Shown in pieces: positions 1 to 8,529 of a stretch of 27,140 nucleotides of DNA. The number at the start of each line of letters is the position of its first letter. The stretch's first letter is position 1. Origin of the DNA: Folioceros fuciformis (lineage: Eukaryota; Anthocerotophyta; Anthocerotopsida; Anthocerotales). The position numbers were made by a program, and so were the translations under genes. The stretch spans positions 1 through 27,140 of the forward strand of contig JBNGIO010004938.1 of NCBI GenBank assembly GCA_049999805.1. The letters run 5' to 3'. Under the pieces are notes generated by a model. That model had not been told where the DNA came from. It did not search any database and was given only the letters and a program-made list of their open reading frames with translations.

Positions 1-1140
1 AAGAGGCGGCGTCCGCAGATCTTTGAAGATCAGACATCCTCCGAAGTCTCAGGATAGTCTAAGAGGTGGTAGATCCTTGTGGTGGTAGGGCCAACTCATT
101 GGTGGCAGGATGTGCTAGAAATCTAAATAAGTGGTTGGTGACAGTCGGCTAGGCTAGTGGTCCTATTAAACTAATATTTGTCAAGTTAGAGAGAGGTGAA
201 GTCAGAGAGAGAGGCTCCTATAAGATCAGGTGAGCCTATAGGAGGGAGGGGGTAGTCATTCACTTTGGGAGTCAATCTATCACTTCGTGAGCTCTTGGAG
301 GTACTCTCTTCATGAGCTCTTGTGGTCTGTCCCTGCTTGGTTTAGGACCTGCAGTGTGTTTGCCGGCTGTGCAACGTCTGGTAGGATCGCAAGCCGCGTG
401 TTGTCGGTTGTACAGTGTCTGGTAGGATCACAGGGTGTAATGACTAGGGTGAAGGGGCTTGCCCTTAGCTCTTGATTGTAAAGGATGTGTCTTCCTCTCG
501 ACCTGTCCACTCTTGTTCCCTGTTTGGACAAGTGCTGTAGGCCGGTCATGTTTCATGGCGTCTGGTAAGGTTGTGGGGAGGAGATATCCGAGAGGGGAGT
601 GTGTTCCCTTCTTTCTTTTCTTTGGGGTTAGTCTAGTGCCTCTTGCCGGGTAGGAGGAGTCAGTAGGGAAGTGTAGAAGGTANNNNNNNNNNNNNNNNNN
701 NNNNNNNNNNNNNNNNNNNNNNNNNNNNNNNNNNNNNNNNNNNNNNNNNNNNNNNNNNNNNNNNNNNNNNNNNNNNNNNNNNAGGGAAGTGTAGAAGGTA
801 GTGGTGTCGTTGTTGGTTGCTGGTGTTGGTGTTGGAGCGAGAGAGTGAGTGAGTGAGTGAGGGAAGTCGCAGATCTAAGAGGTCAGGGTCGTTGTAGTGA
901 CTGGAGTGAGTTTGTGGCCACCAAGAGAGGTGCAGCTGACCGCTGGACAGCAAGGCCTGTCCTACGCCTGATCGGAGCTGGAAGGGAGCCCTCGAATCCA
1001 TCATTGAGTTGATTGAGTCCGACCCTCCATCCACAGCAGCAAGGAACCTCATCGCTCCTTCGTGGGAACGGAACCCAATGTCTCAACGATAGTGGGATAA
1101 GTGTGGCCACTAACGGTGGAACCCGTTGGCAATTAGTGCC
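1..1140 (-). repeat. Repeat-derived DNA, copy A of a dispersed family
   Basis: No credible gene is visible here; the short open frames have no recognisable domain. Read on the minus strand, about 1102-1083 shares an exact 20-base block with the plus strand near 22436-22455, followed by weaker similarity, including a B-box-like GGGTTC/CG..CCC stretch. Further along both copies there is a CTTATAGGAGC block followed by CT-rich sequence (around 220 here, 23450 there). This suggests two diverged copies of one repeat, perhaps a non-autonomous LTR element or a long leader. Family and ends are not resolved. Confidence 0.4.
683..782. other. Assembly gap of 100 N
   Basis: A run of exactly 100 N, a usual placeholder length. 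The 18 bases before it (665-682) are identical to the 18 after it (783-800), so the two contig ends probably overlap and the true gap may be zero. Confidence 0.95.
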
Positions 1141-1195
1141 CGGGGTTTTGCCTCCACAGCAAGCTACAAAAGTCTAGCCCCAGGCTGAGCACGCA

Positions 1196-1708
1196 TCACA
1201 AAGCCTTGCAACGACGTCCTAGTTCAATTGATGCACCGTCCAGGTTGAGAAAACGATCAATTTTGTCTGTAAGTGCATCCAGTTGAGATTGTATCGTGAA
1301 TATGCTGCAAAGTATCTGCGTCGTCCGATTCCAAGTGAGATCCTCGCTCCTGGTAATGTCTTGCTGCAGGAGTTCTCCGAGATTGTAAAAGTGGGTAGAT
1401 GGAGGATCGTGTTCAGCATGGAAATTTGAGTCCTGAAAATGAACTCTGCTCCTTCCTTGGCTTCGTTGATGCAAACAACGGGAGGAAACCGAGCTACTTC
1501 TTTGCAGGATAGGAGGAGAAGGAGAAAGGTGACCTATCCAATTTTCTGTCAAAATCTTCAATTGATATAGCACCTTTCTCCTTGCAAGCAAACTATCGAA
1601 GTCTTGTGTGACAACTGCAGGTGTAGACGTCTGAAGGAAGACCGCCTTCACCCTCAACCCTACAGTCCAGCTCTGTAAAGGATCTTGACATCCGGGGCCT
1701 AGCCTCAT
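1196..1708 (-). pseudogene. Broken pre-gag reading frame of a copia-like element
   Basis: A 170-codon open frame lies about 290 bases downstream of a tRNA-Met primer binding site, where a leader or gag would be expected. It does not look like copia gag: no KDRFNG-type motif and no zinc knuckle. Its last third (residues about 115-160) is polar and leucine/isoleucine spaced (IQSQLDALTDKIDRF), suggesting a helical or coiled-coil segment. A second frame over the first part reads open through an RSFTE motif also present in the pre-gag frame at 20174-20668, so the original product was probably broken by frameshift. Below 1196 the sequence passes into the repeat at 1-1140, so the rest of the element is missing. 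Function unknown. Confidence 0.4.
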
Positions 1709-1862
1709 CTAGATAGGGAATTGATTCCCCAACATACGGTACATAATACTGATTTCTAGACTTCGAGGCATTTCAGGATGACCGGAAAAATGATACTGCT
1801 TAGAATCATTTAGAAAATAGAAACAGCAAGTTCTAACATGCTTTGTGCAGGCTAAGAGAAAA

Positions 1863-1924
1863 CTGGTTGTCAACCAGCCTACTTTTCATGTAACATGAAA
1901 AAGGAATGGGCTAACAACCCATTC
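1863..1924 (-). other. Three consecutive hairpins in retroelement leader
   Basis: Three perfect inverted repeats lie side by side: CTGGTTG/CAACCAG (1863-1877, 1-nt loop), TTTTCATG/CATGAAAA (1883-1901, 3-nt loop) and GAATGGG/CCCATTC (1904-1924, 7-nt loop). They lie about 80 bases inside the primer binding site on the transcribed strand, where packaging or dimerisation elements of LTR retroelements are usually found. The role is inference. Confidence 0.5.
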
Positions 1925-2000
1925 TTCTTTACTTAGCTTCTACATTTGCAAAAAGAAAAATTAGAATGTTGCAGTGGAAGATCTCAAAGCAATCACCAGT

Positions 2001-2012
2001 GCTCTAATACCA
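2001..2012 (-). promoter_or_regulatory. Primer binding site (tRNA-Met type)
   Basis: On the minus strand this reads TGGTATTAGAGC directly after an LTR-like end (...TTTACA). It differs by one base from the canonical copia site TGGTATCAGAGC, complementary to the 3' end of initiator tRNA-Met. It marks a 5' LTR at 2013 upward and an internal region at lower coordinates. Confidence 0.75.
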
Positions 2013-2183
2013 TGTAAATATCTAAGGATAGACTAGACACTTTTGCTCATAATAGCAATTCAATTAATAACTGAAAAGAATAAAGTTTAAATAGCCAAAA
2101 GTATGGATAACCCTAATCAGGGTTATACCCAAGTATAAATGTATGTGTAACCTAAGCAGGTTAAACTAATGATTACTTCAACA
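2013..2183 (-). repeat. LTR of a copia-like element
   Basis: The segment begins TGTAAATATC next to the primer binding site and ends ...CTTCAACA, giving the TG...CA ends expected of an LTR. It is AT-rich. The upper boundary rests only on the TG/CA rule, because no second copy was found. On the higher side it abuts what looks like the C-terminal tail of a copia pol frame, whose stop overlaps the LTR edge, so it could also be the 3' LTR of the element above. Confidence 0.5.
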
Positions 2184-2313
2184 CTTAGAGTAGCTGAACT
2201 CCTTCAGACCTAAGGCATTCATGTGATGGAAATGTTTGGCGTTTGTTTTGCGTCACTATCGTCCTCCCCTTAGGGGGTTTGACCAGTTCCCATGTAGGAG
2301 TCATATTCAGAGT

Positions 2314-3080
2314 CTATTGCTGCCTTCCATAAGTCCTTTTCAGGGGATGAGAAGACTTGTTTGAGAGTAGTTGGTTCTTCTGGGTCAATAGTTGCTTGAT
2401 ATACGGCTTTGGAAGTAGCGAGGTATCCCAAAAGAGGCTCCTTCCAACTTGCGGGACGAGGGATGGTTGGTTTGGTTGTGAGATTGTACCATTGTGCAGG
2501 TTGCTCATATTCTACGTCTTCAAGAAGGGTTGATTCCTAATGAGGGTCCTCAACTAAATACTCGGGGTCACGCTCAGGTTCGTCCGGATCATTAGAAATA
2601 TCCTCAAAATGTTGAAGTTCCTCAGTATCTAACAAAAGTGAGTAAGGACGTAAGACGGGGGCTAACTCCTCCTCCTCCTATCCATCGGAAGGGACACGAA
2701 GAGCAGGAACAAGGAAGTCCATAATGTAGTCACTAGTATCAAAAGAAGAACATTTAGGCTCCGCATCAACAGATGAAGGACGGGGAGGCGGAAGACCTCC
2801 CACTGAAGGAGAAAATAGGGAATGTTCATGAAAAGTGACACTGCAAGCATCAAGGAGCTTTTTGGTGGAAGGATCAAATAATTTATAGCCCTTGATCTTC
2901 CGTGTAACCAATAAAAGTATATCTGGCCGATTTCGGATCTAACTTCTTACGCAATGCTTTAGGGATAAAAACATATGTTGGAGATCCAAAAATGTGGAGA
3001 TGATCAATAGAGGGCTTTTTGCCTATAAAGGCTTCGTAAGGTGTCATACCTTTGACTGCAGAAGTGGGTAGTCGATTCAT
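2314..3080 (-). pseudogene. Copia integrase C-terminus and linker (element 1)
   Basis: The frame at 3080-2883 carries the usual copia integrase tail: MTPYEAFIGKKPSIDHLHIFG, then the GYTED region. A frameshift leads into 2911-2678, which continues with KGYKLFDPSTKKLL and an acidic, proline-rich linker. The next piece (2508-2314 and neighbouring frame) resembles the linker before RT, ending in a YDSYM motif. The stretch needs at least two frame changes and holds stops near 2680 and 2535, so it is a remnant. Confidence 0.75.
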
Positions 3081-3161
3081 GAGATATGTGGCTGTGAGGA
3101 GTGCCTTAGCCCAATATACTTTGCGTAAATTCGCTTATGTTAACAAGCAGCCAGCGATCTC

Positions 3162-3776
3162 TTAAAGGCGCACATTCTTATTTTCAGCTACGCCATTTTG
3201 TTGAGGACTGTATACAACAGTGAGTTGTTGAGCTATACCTTGAGCTCGGCAAAAATCCTCAAACTGTTTAGAAGTAAACTCGCCACCATTGTTGAAACGT
3301 AAGGTCTTGAGTTCCTTCTCTGTCAATCTCTCCACCCATGCCATATAGTCCTTGAAGAAATGATAAGTATCACCTTTGTGATTAAGGTTATAGGTGAGTG
3401 TAAAGCGGGAGTAGTCTTCGATGAAGGTCAAAAAATATCTGCTACCACTGAAGAAAGGTGTAGAGATAGGGCCACAAATGTTTGTGTGAACAAGCTCTAG
3501 GGGGGGATGTCGCCCTCTATGGAGAGATGTTCTGAAAAGGGGCTTGATGTCTCTTGGTAATGACACAAGTCTCACACCATGGAAGGTGTTGAATTTGAGA
3601 AAGGCAGGGTGTACGGTATAGATTTCTTGCCTTAGACATTTGTACTCATTTTTGGCTATTAGGATGACCGAGACGACAATGCCACAACATGGTATGACTG
3701 GGTGGTGCAGAATTGGGGGACGCCATGTTGATGGAATGTGTAAGACCGACCTGAGTAGAAAGTTTGTATAGTCCAT
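3162..3776 (-). pseudogene. Copia integrase core (element 1), catalytic residues lost
   Basis: This 204-codon frame contains the integrase catalytic fold: LELVHTNICGP (first acidic block), YFLTFIEDYSRF, LRFNNGGEF (second acidic block) and YSPQQNGVAENKN (the DDE glutamate block). In active copia integrases the first two blocks read HxDI and R(S/T)DNGGEF; here both catalytic aspartates are asparagine. The zinc-binding cysteine pair (CETC) is readable only in another frame near 3575, so a frameshift separates the HHCC part from the core. The protein would be inactive. It lies between the protease frame above and the integrase tail below, in normal copia order. Confidence 0.85.
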
Positions 3777-4115
3777 CTTCTAGTGTGCATACACAGATGG
3801 CATGTGAATTATTGGAGGTATATGAAATGAGGCAGCTATTTGCATAAAGTGTTACTTGCATGGTATGTGCATGACATAAACTAGCGACAGAGACTAGATT
3901 TTTACACATGGTTGGCACATGAAGGACATGACGTAAATGAAGAGTCTCACCTGTGGAACATTTGAGGACAACTGAACCTGCACCGGCTATTAGGAGGTTG
4001 TGATCATCACCCAAGAGGGTAGTTTGATGTCCTATAGTTGGGGAATAGGACTCAAAAGAGTCTTCGTCATGACAGATGTGTGAGGTAGCTCCACTATCAA
4101 GGTACCAGAATTAAC
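3646..4115 (-). pseudogene. Copia protease and integrase zinc-binding start (element 1)
   Basis: The frame covering about 4110-4020 contains WYLDSGATSHIC, the aspartic protease signature of copia polyproteins (catalytic D in DSG). A stop lies just upstream near 4112, and the frame at 4014-3646 continues with LLIAGAGSV, LHLRHVLHVPTMCKNLVSVASL and the H-x3-H half of the integrase zinc finger (LWHCRLGHPNSQK). These blocks would process the Gag-Pol precursor and start the integrase. Confidence 0.8.
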
Positions 4116-4223
4116 TAGTAGGCTGGGAGGATGCCTGACATACTGCAAGGGTAGAAGAAAATGGTTTCTTCACAGCAACATGTGCGCTAGGTGAGGCCTC
4201 TTTCTTAGGCTCACTGTTTTTCC

Positions 4224-5153
4224 TCATTCTGCAGTCCTTCTCCATGTGGTTTGGGATGCTGCACCAATTGCAAATAATTCTTGTCTTCTTATTACCTCTT
4301 GCAAGTGTGGAAGAAGACGAGGAAGCTCCGCTAGAGAAGCTGAGGAGGAAGTGGCAGGCCTAGTGAAAAGAGGTCCTTTGGCGCGGCCTCGACCGCGACC
4401 TCTTCCTCTACCTCTTCTTGTGTACATCACTTGCTGCCGGCTAGTTCGTGAGTCCTAACAGCGACTGCACTCCTCTTGTATCAAAGCTCTAATCAACTCA
4501 TTTATACTTATGTCCAAGGTATCATGCTTGTCCATATTTTTCTAGGTTGTTCTCAATCCATCATTTTGAGTTGTCACAAATGATCTATAGGAGGATGGAA
4601 GAGAAGATAATAATGCAACAAAGCATGTTAACTCCGAGAGCTTGGAGTTGGAAGCAGCTTCAAGTTGGGACCTTTCTATTTAAAAAATAGTAATATGGTG
4701 TTCGATGGTGTCAGACTCCCTCATCTTAAGGTTGTGGAAGTTACGAGTAGCAATCATCAGACTCATAACATCCTTGGAGGAATATAATTGTGCGAGGTGG
4801 TCCCACATATCTTTGGAGGATCTTGCCTCGCTGATTTTCCGTACCATATGGAGAGAGAGACCACCGATAATCATATTTTGGGCTCTCTCATCCTTCGCAT
4901 CCCAAGTGCGTTTTTTGTCAGCACCCCAAACTGGGCGCTCTAAGGCTCCACTGACAATATCCCATAGGTCATGGTTATGCAATACTCCCCTCATTTGCAG
5001 GCCCCAAACGTCGTAGTCCATGCCATTGAATCTGTCCTTTTCTTTGAAGCTGTTTCCATAATTATTGACAACCATTGATTTGGTCTCAATAGGGTCCTTG
5101 TTGATGTTGACTTCTTTGACAAGTCGCTCTCCCTCATCTTCCTGACTAGCCAT
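4224..5153 (-). pseudogene. Copia gag with intact CCHC zinc knuckle (element 1)
   Basis: The 157-codon frame from 5153 starts MASQEDEGERL and holds the copia gag (UBN2/retrotran_gag type) pattern: FKEKDRFNGMDYDVW, W..A....IIGGLS, MWDHLAQLYSSKDVMSLM and LKMRESDTIEHHI. It breaks near 4680. A Gly/Arg-rich stretch (RGRGRGRGRGR, about 4420-4385) and a complete CX2CX4HX4C knuckle (CNWCSIPNHMEKDC, 4231-4272) follow in other frames. Gag would form the virus-like particle and the knuckle would bind RNA. The start at 5153 is a good ATG context directly after a structured leader. Frameshifts make it non-functional. Confidence 0.85.
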
Positions 5154-5259
5154 GGTAGGTGATGTTTAAAGGCCACGACTATGTCGTGTGTGTGCTAAAG
5201 ATCGTAGGATTGCTTAGGAAGATTGATTATGTGAAAAGAGAAATTAATTGATGCGCGGG

Positions 5260-5351
5260 CGGTGCACCCGTTGTACAAGTGCACGGGCACCGAACCGGTG
5301 TGTCCCGTGACTGCGGCGTTCTATTGTTGGGGTTGTGACCGTTGAGGTCAC
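5260..5351 (-). other. Hairpin-rich leader upstream of gag
   Basis: Three inverted repeats occur within 92 bases: CGGTGC...GCACCG (5260-5265/5287-5292) with an inner CCCGT/ACGGG pair, CACCG-AAC-CGGTG (5288-5300), and GTGACC-GTTGA-GGTCAC (5335-5351). The first two share bases and would be alternatives. The block is GC-rich in an otherwise AT-rich stretch and ends about 105 bases before the gag start at 5153. It could be a packaging or translation-control structure; that is inference. Confidence 0.5.
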
Positions 5352-5383
5352 GACGCTTGCTATCTAACTTAACTAAATAACAT

Positions 5384-5960
5384 TTAATTAACTATGCTAT
5401 TTATGACTATTATAACTATACTATCTTTATGTGCTGTCTTGGAGGAGATTTCACTAGATGATGCTCCAATCATATCAAAAACAAAATCTACAGGTAAAAA
5501 TGTGAATTTCTGCTGGGAACTTTTAGACATTTTAGTATTTAATTCTTCAATGCATTCAGCTGAATGATTGACGGCACACACCAAAGACGGCAACTGTCCA
5601 CTAATGACATTATGTCTAAGTTCTGAATCTGTTTTGATAGATTTAAGGAGGAGCTACAAAGAATCTATGCTACTTATTACAATAGGACCAATACGTAGAT
5701 TAGGAATGTGTTTGAGTGCTAGAACTAGAGATTTTACTTGTGATAAACTAAAACAAGTAAGTAAATCTCTCTCAGCCACCTTAATCAACTCTCTTTGATT
5801 CTCTAATTTTATAAGGATAGCACCAATAAAATTGCCAATAAATTTAGAATCTAGAGGAGACCAATATTAATCAGAACTCTTTTCTTCACAAAAAAAAAGA
5901 ATCTCTTTCAATTAGATCTATAAATTTGTTGGAATTATTGAAATTGGTTGCGTTCTCCAT
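5384..5960 (-). pseudogene. Unrecognised reading frame between primer site and gag
   Basis: On the minus strand an ATG at 5960 begins MENATNFNNSNKFIDLIERD. After a frame slip near a run of nine T (about 5890) a long frame continues through KLENQRELIKVAERDLLTCF and LALKHIPNLRIGPIVISS, one TAG near 5648, then ISGQLPSLVCAVNHSAECI and QQKFTFLPVDFVFDMIGASS to a stop at 5384. It would make roughly 190 residues, rich in leucine, isoleucine, lysine and serine and probably helical. It has none of the motifs of gag, protease, integrase or RT, and I do not recognise it. It lies between a primer binding site (6171-6182) and copia gag (5153). It may be an extra retroelement gene or captured host sequence. 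AT-richness distinguishes it from the gag below. Confidence 0.4.
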
Positions 5961-6170
5961 TGATGCAACCTTCAATCTCTTCCTACTTCTTTGCCCCATC
6001 AGAAGGATTCAAGAAGATGATGCACAATTTGTGCATCATAAAAATATGATGTTGAGCATAATTGTAAAGTCTCGTCCAAGCCAAAATTCCATGCTGCAAA
6101 ATTAGTAATGCACAAAAAAATTCATGCCTAAAGAGGAGGCAAGCAAGGTGCTCAAGCATTTAGAGCCAAA

Positions 6171-6182
6171 GCTGTGATACCA
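6171..6182 (-). promoter_or_regulatory. Primer binding site (tRNA-Met type)
   Basis: On the minus strand TGGTATCACAGC directly follows the LTR end. It has one mismatch to the canonical TGGTATCAGAGC of copia elements. Confidence 0.7.
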
Positions 6183-6397
6183 TGATAAGAATCACACACA
6201 AATGCACTTGCAAAAGAGTTTTGTAGAGTTTCATTACTTAATAGAAAGTACAAGAGTGTTGTCGTGGCACCAGACTTATTTTATAATAATAATATATAGT
6301 AACCTAGAAGTATGCTGGCTATATATGTAATTTTGGCCATTAGGAAATAGCTATTAATTAGCTTACCCCATATAAAGCTATTTAGTTGACATTATCA
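6183..6397 (-). repeat. 5' LTR of a minus-strand copia-like element
   Basis: This 215-bp AT-rich segment begins TGATAA and ends TTATCA, a perfect 6-bp terminal inverted repeat, and lies directly against a tRNA-Met primer binding site at 6171-6182. These are the hallmarks of a copia LTR. No second copy was found in the window, so the matching 3' LTR is lost or diverged. Its internal region runs to lower coordinates (5384-6170). Confidence 0.75.
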
Positions 6398-7432
6398 AGA
6401 TAGGTTATTAGGCCATTTCTAGAACCAGGGCTGCCAACCTGACAGGTGGCTCATGGACTACATCATGCAGCCTGCTGCTACAGCGGCCAAAGGATCAGGC
6501 GAGGTGGTGACCGCACCACACCAAGGAGGGAGGTGCTAGCTCATGATGGTGACCAAGACCTCAAGACTAGCGATGGCAACTACAACAACCAGTTGTCAAA
6601 GTCCGTGGAAAGGGAATGTTGCTGTACTTCTGATTGGAATGCAAGGTTTTGGTGTGCATGTGGCTCAGAATGATGGCAATGTGTTTGGGTGCTGCGGCAA
6701 GTTACGGATTTACCAACTCCAGGCAGCCTGTGGAGGGCAGCCCTTTTGATTCGTATTTGCATCGAAGTGCGCCACAGCACACACGTGAGCGCTGCTGGCA
6801 TGTCTACTTCAACAACTGCTTTCAATTGTTGGAGCTCACGTGTGAGCGAATCCCTCAGCCAGAATTTTTGAGTCCTTGCATGTGAGTGAGGTCTCTGTCG
6901 AATTTGCTTAGTGTATGGAGGTCATGTATCCAAGGGCGAGTGAGCTGGTGGAGGTGCCCGTGCAACTCTAGCAAGGCAGCATCCCCCACACGTCCTGATT
7001 GTGCTGCAGAAGCAGCTGGATTTCATCTGCAGCAAGCTGCCCAAGTCTTCCAGCATTCATAGCGATCGCTCCACAAGTTGATTGCCGCCAATCTTCATAC
7101 CAGAGTGTTTGCCTTGTTGAGACAAATCTATTGGTACCATTTTTGTCTACTTTCAAGTGCAATCCAAGGACTGAATGCCTTAGAGAGGTTGGGCACTTAG
7201 GGTTCAGTTGGGGAAATTGGCTATTTGCAGCCATCACTTCCCTTATTGCAGCATAGGTGCTAGGATAGTGATATTCCGGGTCCCTTTTTCTTACTAAGGA
7301 GAAGGATCAGAGTTGCAGCGTTGGTGTGTTCAGGAATTTTGCGTTTCACATTAATTTTGTGGCTGGGGTTTTTTTCTTTCTTGGAGGCTGCCTTGCAGCA
7401 CTTGCTCACCTTGCTGGTGGCTGATCTCTGGA
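6398..7432. other. No assignable gene; one inverted repeat
   Basis: About 1 kb of moderately GC-rich sequence with only short open frames and no domain I recognise. An exact 11-bp inverted repeat, CACACGTGAGC (6780-6790) and GCTCACGTGTG (6834-6844), contains CACGTG-like G-box cores. The sequence may be the leader of the gag-like frame that follows. Confidence 0.4.
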
Positions 7433-7445
7433 GTGTTGTCTACAT

Positions 7446-8032
7446 GGGCAATGCCCTCTGACAAGGAGGGAGGTAGTCCACGCTATCGACTGAGGACAAG
7501 GGACGTGCCAGCCAGGGTCTTTGCAAGGAGGAGGCGGCCAGCACAACGGCAACGGCTGTCTCTAGGAGGAGACCCAACGGGAGTAGATCCTGGTGCTGAG
7601 CAACTACAACTTGCTGCAGGCACAAGTTGGTCCCCTTTTGCTAACCGGGCCCCCGATCCTGTTGCCCCAGATTTTGGTGACTTGAGGTGAGATAGTGGAG
7701 GCCAGGGTGATGACCATTCATTGGTGATTTCAACAGAACAAGGAGGACAGCCTAAAGCTGACCTCTCAGAGGGATCTCATACCATGGAGTCAGGACCATC
7801 AAGTAGGCACGAAAAATTCTCAGGCAGGCCTGGGACTATGTCGTTGAGAGATTTCCGCCTACGTGCGAGTGAGGAAATCAGCCGGGTGAAGTTCAAGCAT
7901 GCTGCATTGTACAATCACCTGTACATGTTCGAACAGTTGTCTGCCTACGTGGCTGATGAGGCATTGGATTTGTACGAGGCTCACCAAGCAAATTTGACTG
8001 CCACGGTGCAGACCTTGAACCCTTTGCACTAG
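7446..8032 (+). pseudogene. Degenerate gag-like frame, probably an LTR element
   Basis: One reading frame runs from an ATG at 7446 to a TAG at 8030-8032, interrupted by a single TGA at 7688-7690. The first half is basic and proline/arginine-rich (YRLRTRDVPARVFARRRRP). The second half carries KFSGRPGTMSLRDFRLRASEE followed by a helical stretch (YNHLYMFEQLSAYVADEALDLYEAH). An FSG-then-helix layout with a disordered basic N-terminus resembles gag of Ty3/gypsy-like elements, but no zinc knuckle or pol follows downstream, so the element is truncated. The family assignment is inference and a host gene fragment is not excluded. Confidence 0.4.
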
Positions 8033-8269
8033 GGGGCGCTGCAGCTAGCCTACAAAGGGGGAAGGGTCAAAGATACGGGTTTGGAGTGCGTTTTTCGGCC
8101 CACGACTATGATTAGGTCCAGCAAATGCTCCACACAATCCTCATATTGTAGAAACTTGCCGTCGCTTATCAGACGAACGATATGGCACACAAAAGCGAGA
8201 GTTCATCATTTAAACTTCACATCCGGTCTGAGCGTTTAGTGTATGAAAAGCATCGGTGCAAGGCCGGTA

Positions 8270-8430
8270 GGCCCGTGATTTGGGTTTTCCTACACTCTAG
8301 TGTATTTTGGTATAGTTTAGTGTATTTTCCTGTATTTTAGTATATTTTTGTGTATATATATATATTTTTGTGTATATAGTTCTCCTATGCATTTCGTTGT
8401 ATTTTGGTATTTAGTACTCCGGTGTATTTC
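8270..8430. repeat. AT-rich degenerate GTGTATTTT repeat
   Basis: The stretch repeats variants of TAGTGTATTTTGGTA and includes a TATATATATATA run near 8353-8366. It is low-complexity and probably non-coding. Confidence 0.6.
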
Positions 8431-8495
8431 GGTCGATATCATGAAAGAAATAAATAGATTTTGTAGCCGACCATTCTCGAAATCCTTGTTCCGAC

Positions 8496-8523
8496 AAACC
8501 CGGCTTCCTGGAAAGCCGGGTTT
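8496..8523. other. Perfect 11-bp stem hairpin
   Basis: AAACCCGGCTT (8496-8506) and AAGCCGGGTTT (8513-8523) form a perfect 11-bp stem with a 6-nt loop, GC-rich in the middle. It could be the end of a small inverted-repeat element or a folded RNA. No flanking target duplication was identified. Confidence 0.55.
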
Positions 8524-8529
8524 GCACGT

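Larger units (their letters stand above)
2184..5153 (-). mobile_element. Degenerate Ty1/copia element 1, RT/RNase H deleted
   Basis: The gag, zinc knuckle, protease, integrase order identifies Ty1/copia (integrase before RT). Parts run from gag at 5153 downward to an integrase C-terminal region near 2880 and a pre-RT linker near 2300. A TWELVKPP motif, typical of the start of copia RT, lies near 2290-2260 in a shifted frame. After it there is no RT core and no YVDD; a short pol-tail-like reading (MNALGLKEFSYSKC then stop) follows within about 80 bases. The main pol domains are therefore deleted. Several frameshifts and stops show the element is dead. Confidence 0.85.

Noticed and set aside
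4246-4458. Plus-strand frame of 70 codons over the copia gag region
   Set aside because: It is antisense to the Gly/Arg-rich and zinc knuckle coding of element 1 and has the composition expected of such a shadow.
6780-6844. Terminal inverted repeats of a DNA transposon
   Set aside because: The 11-bp arms are only 43 bases apart and no target duplication flanks them.
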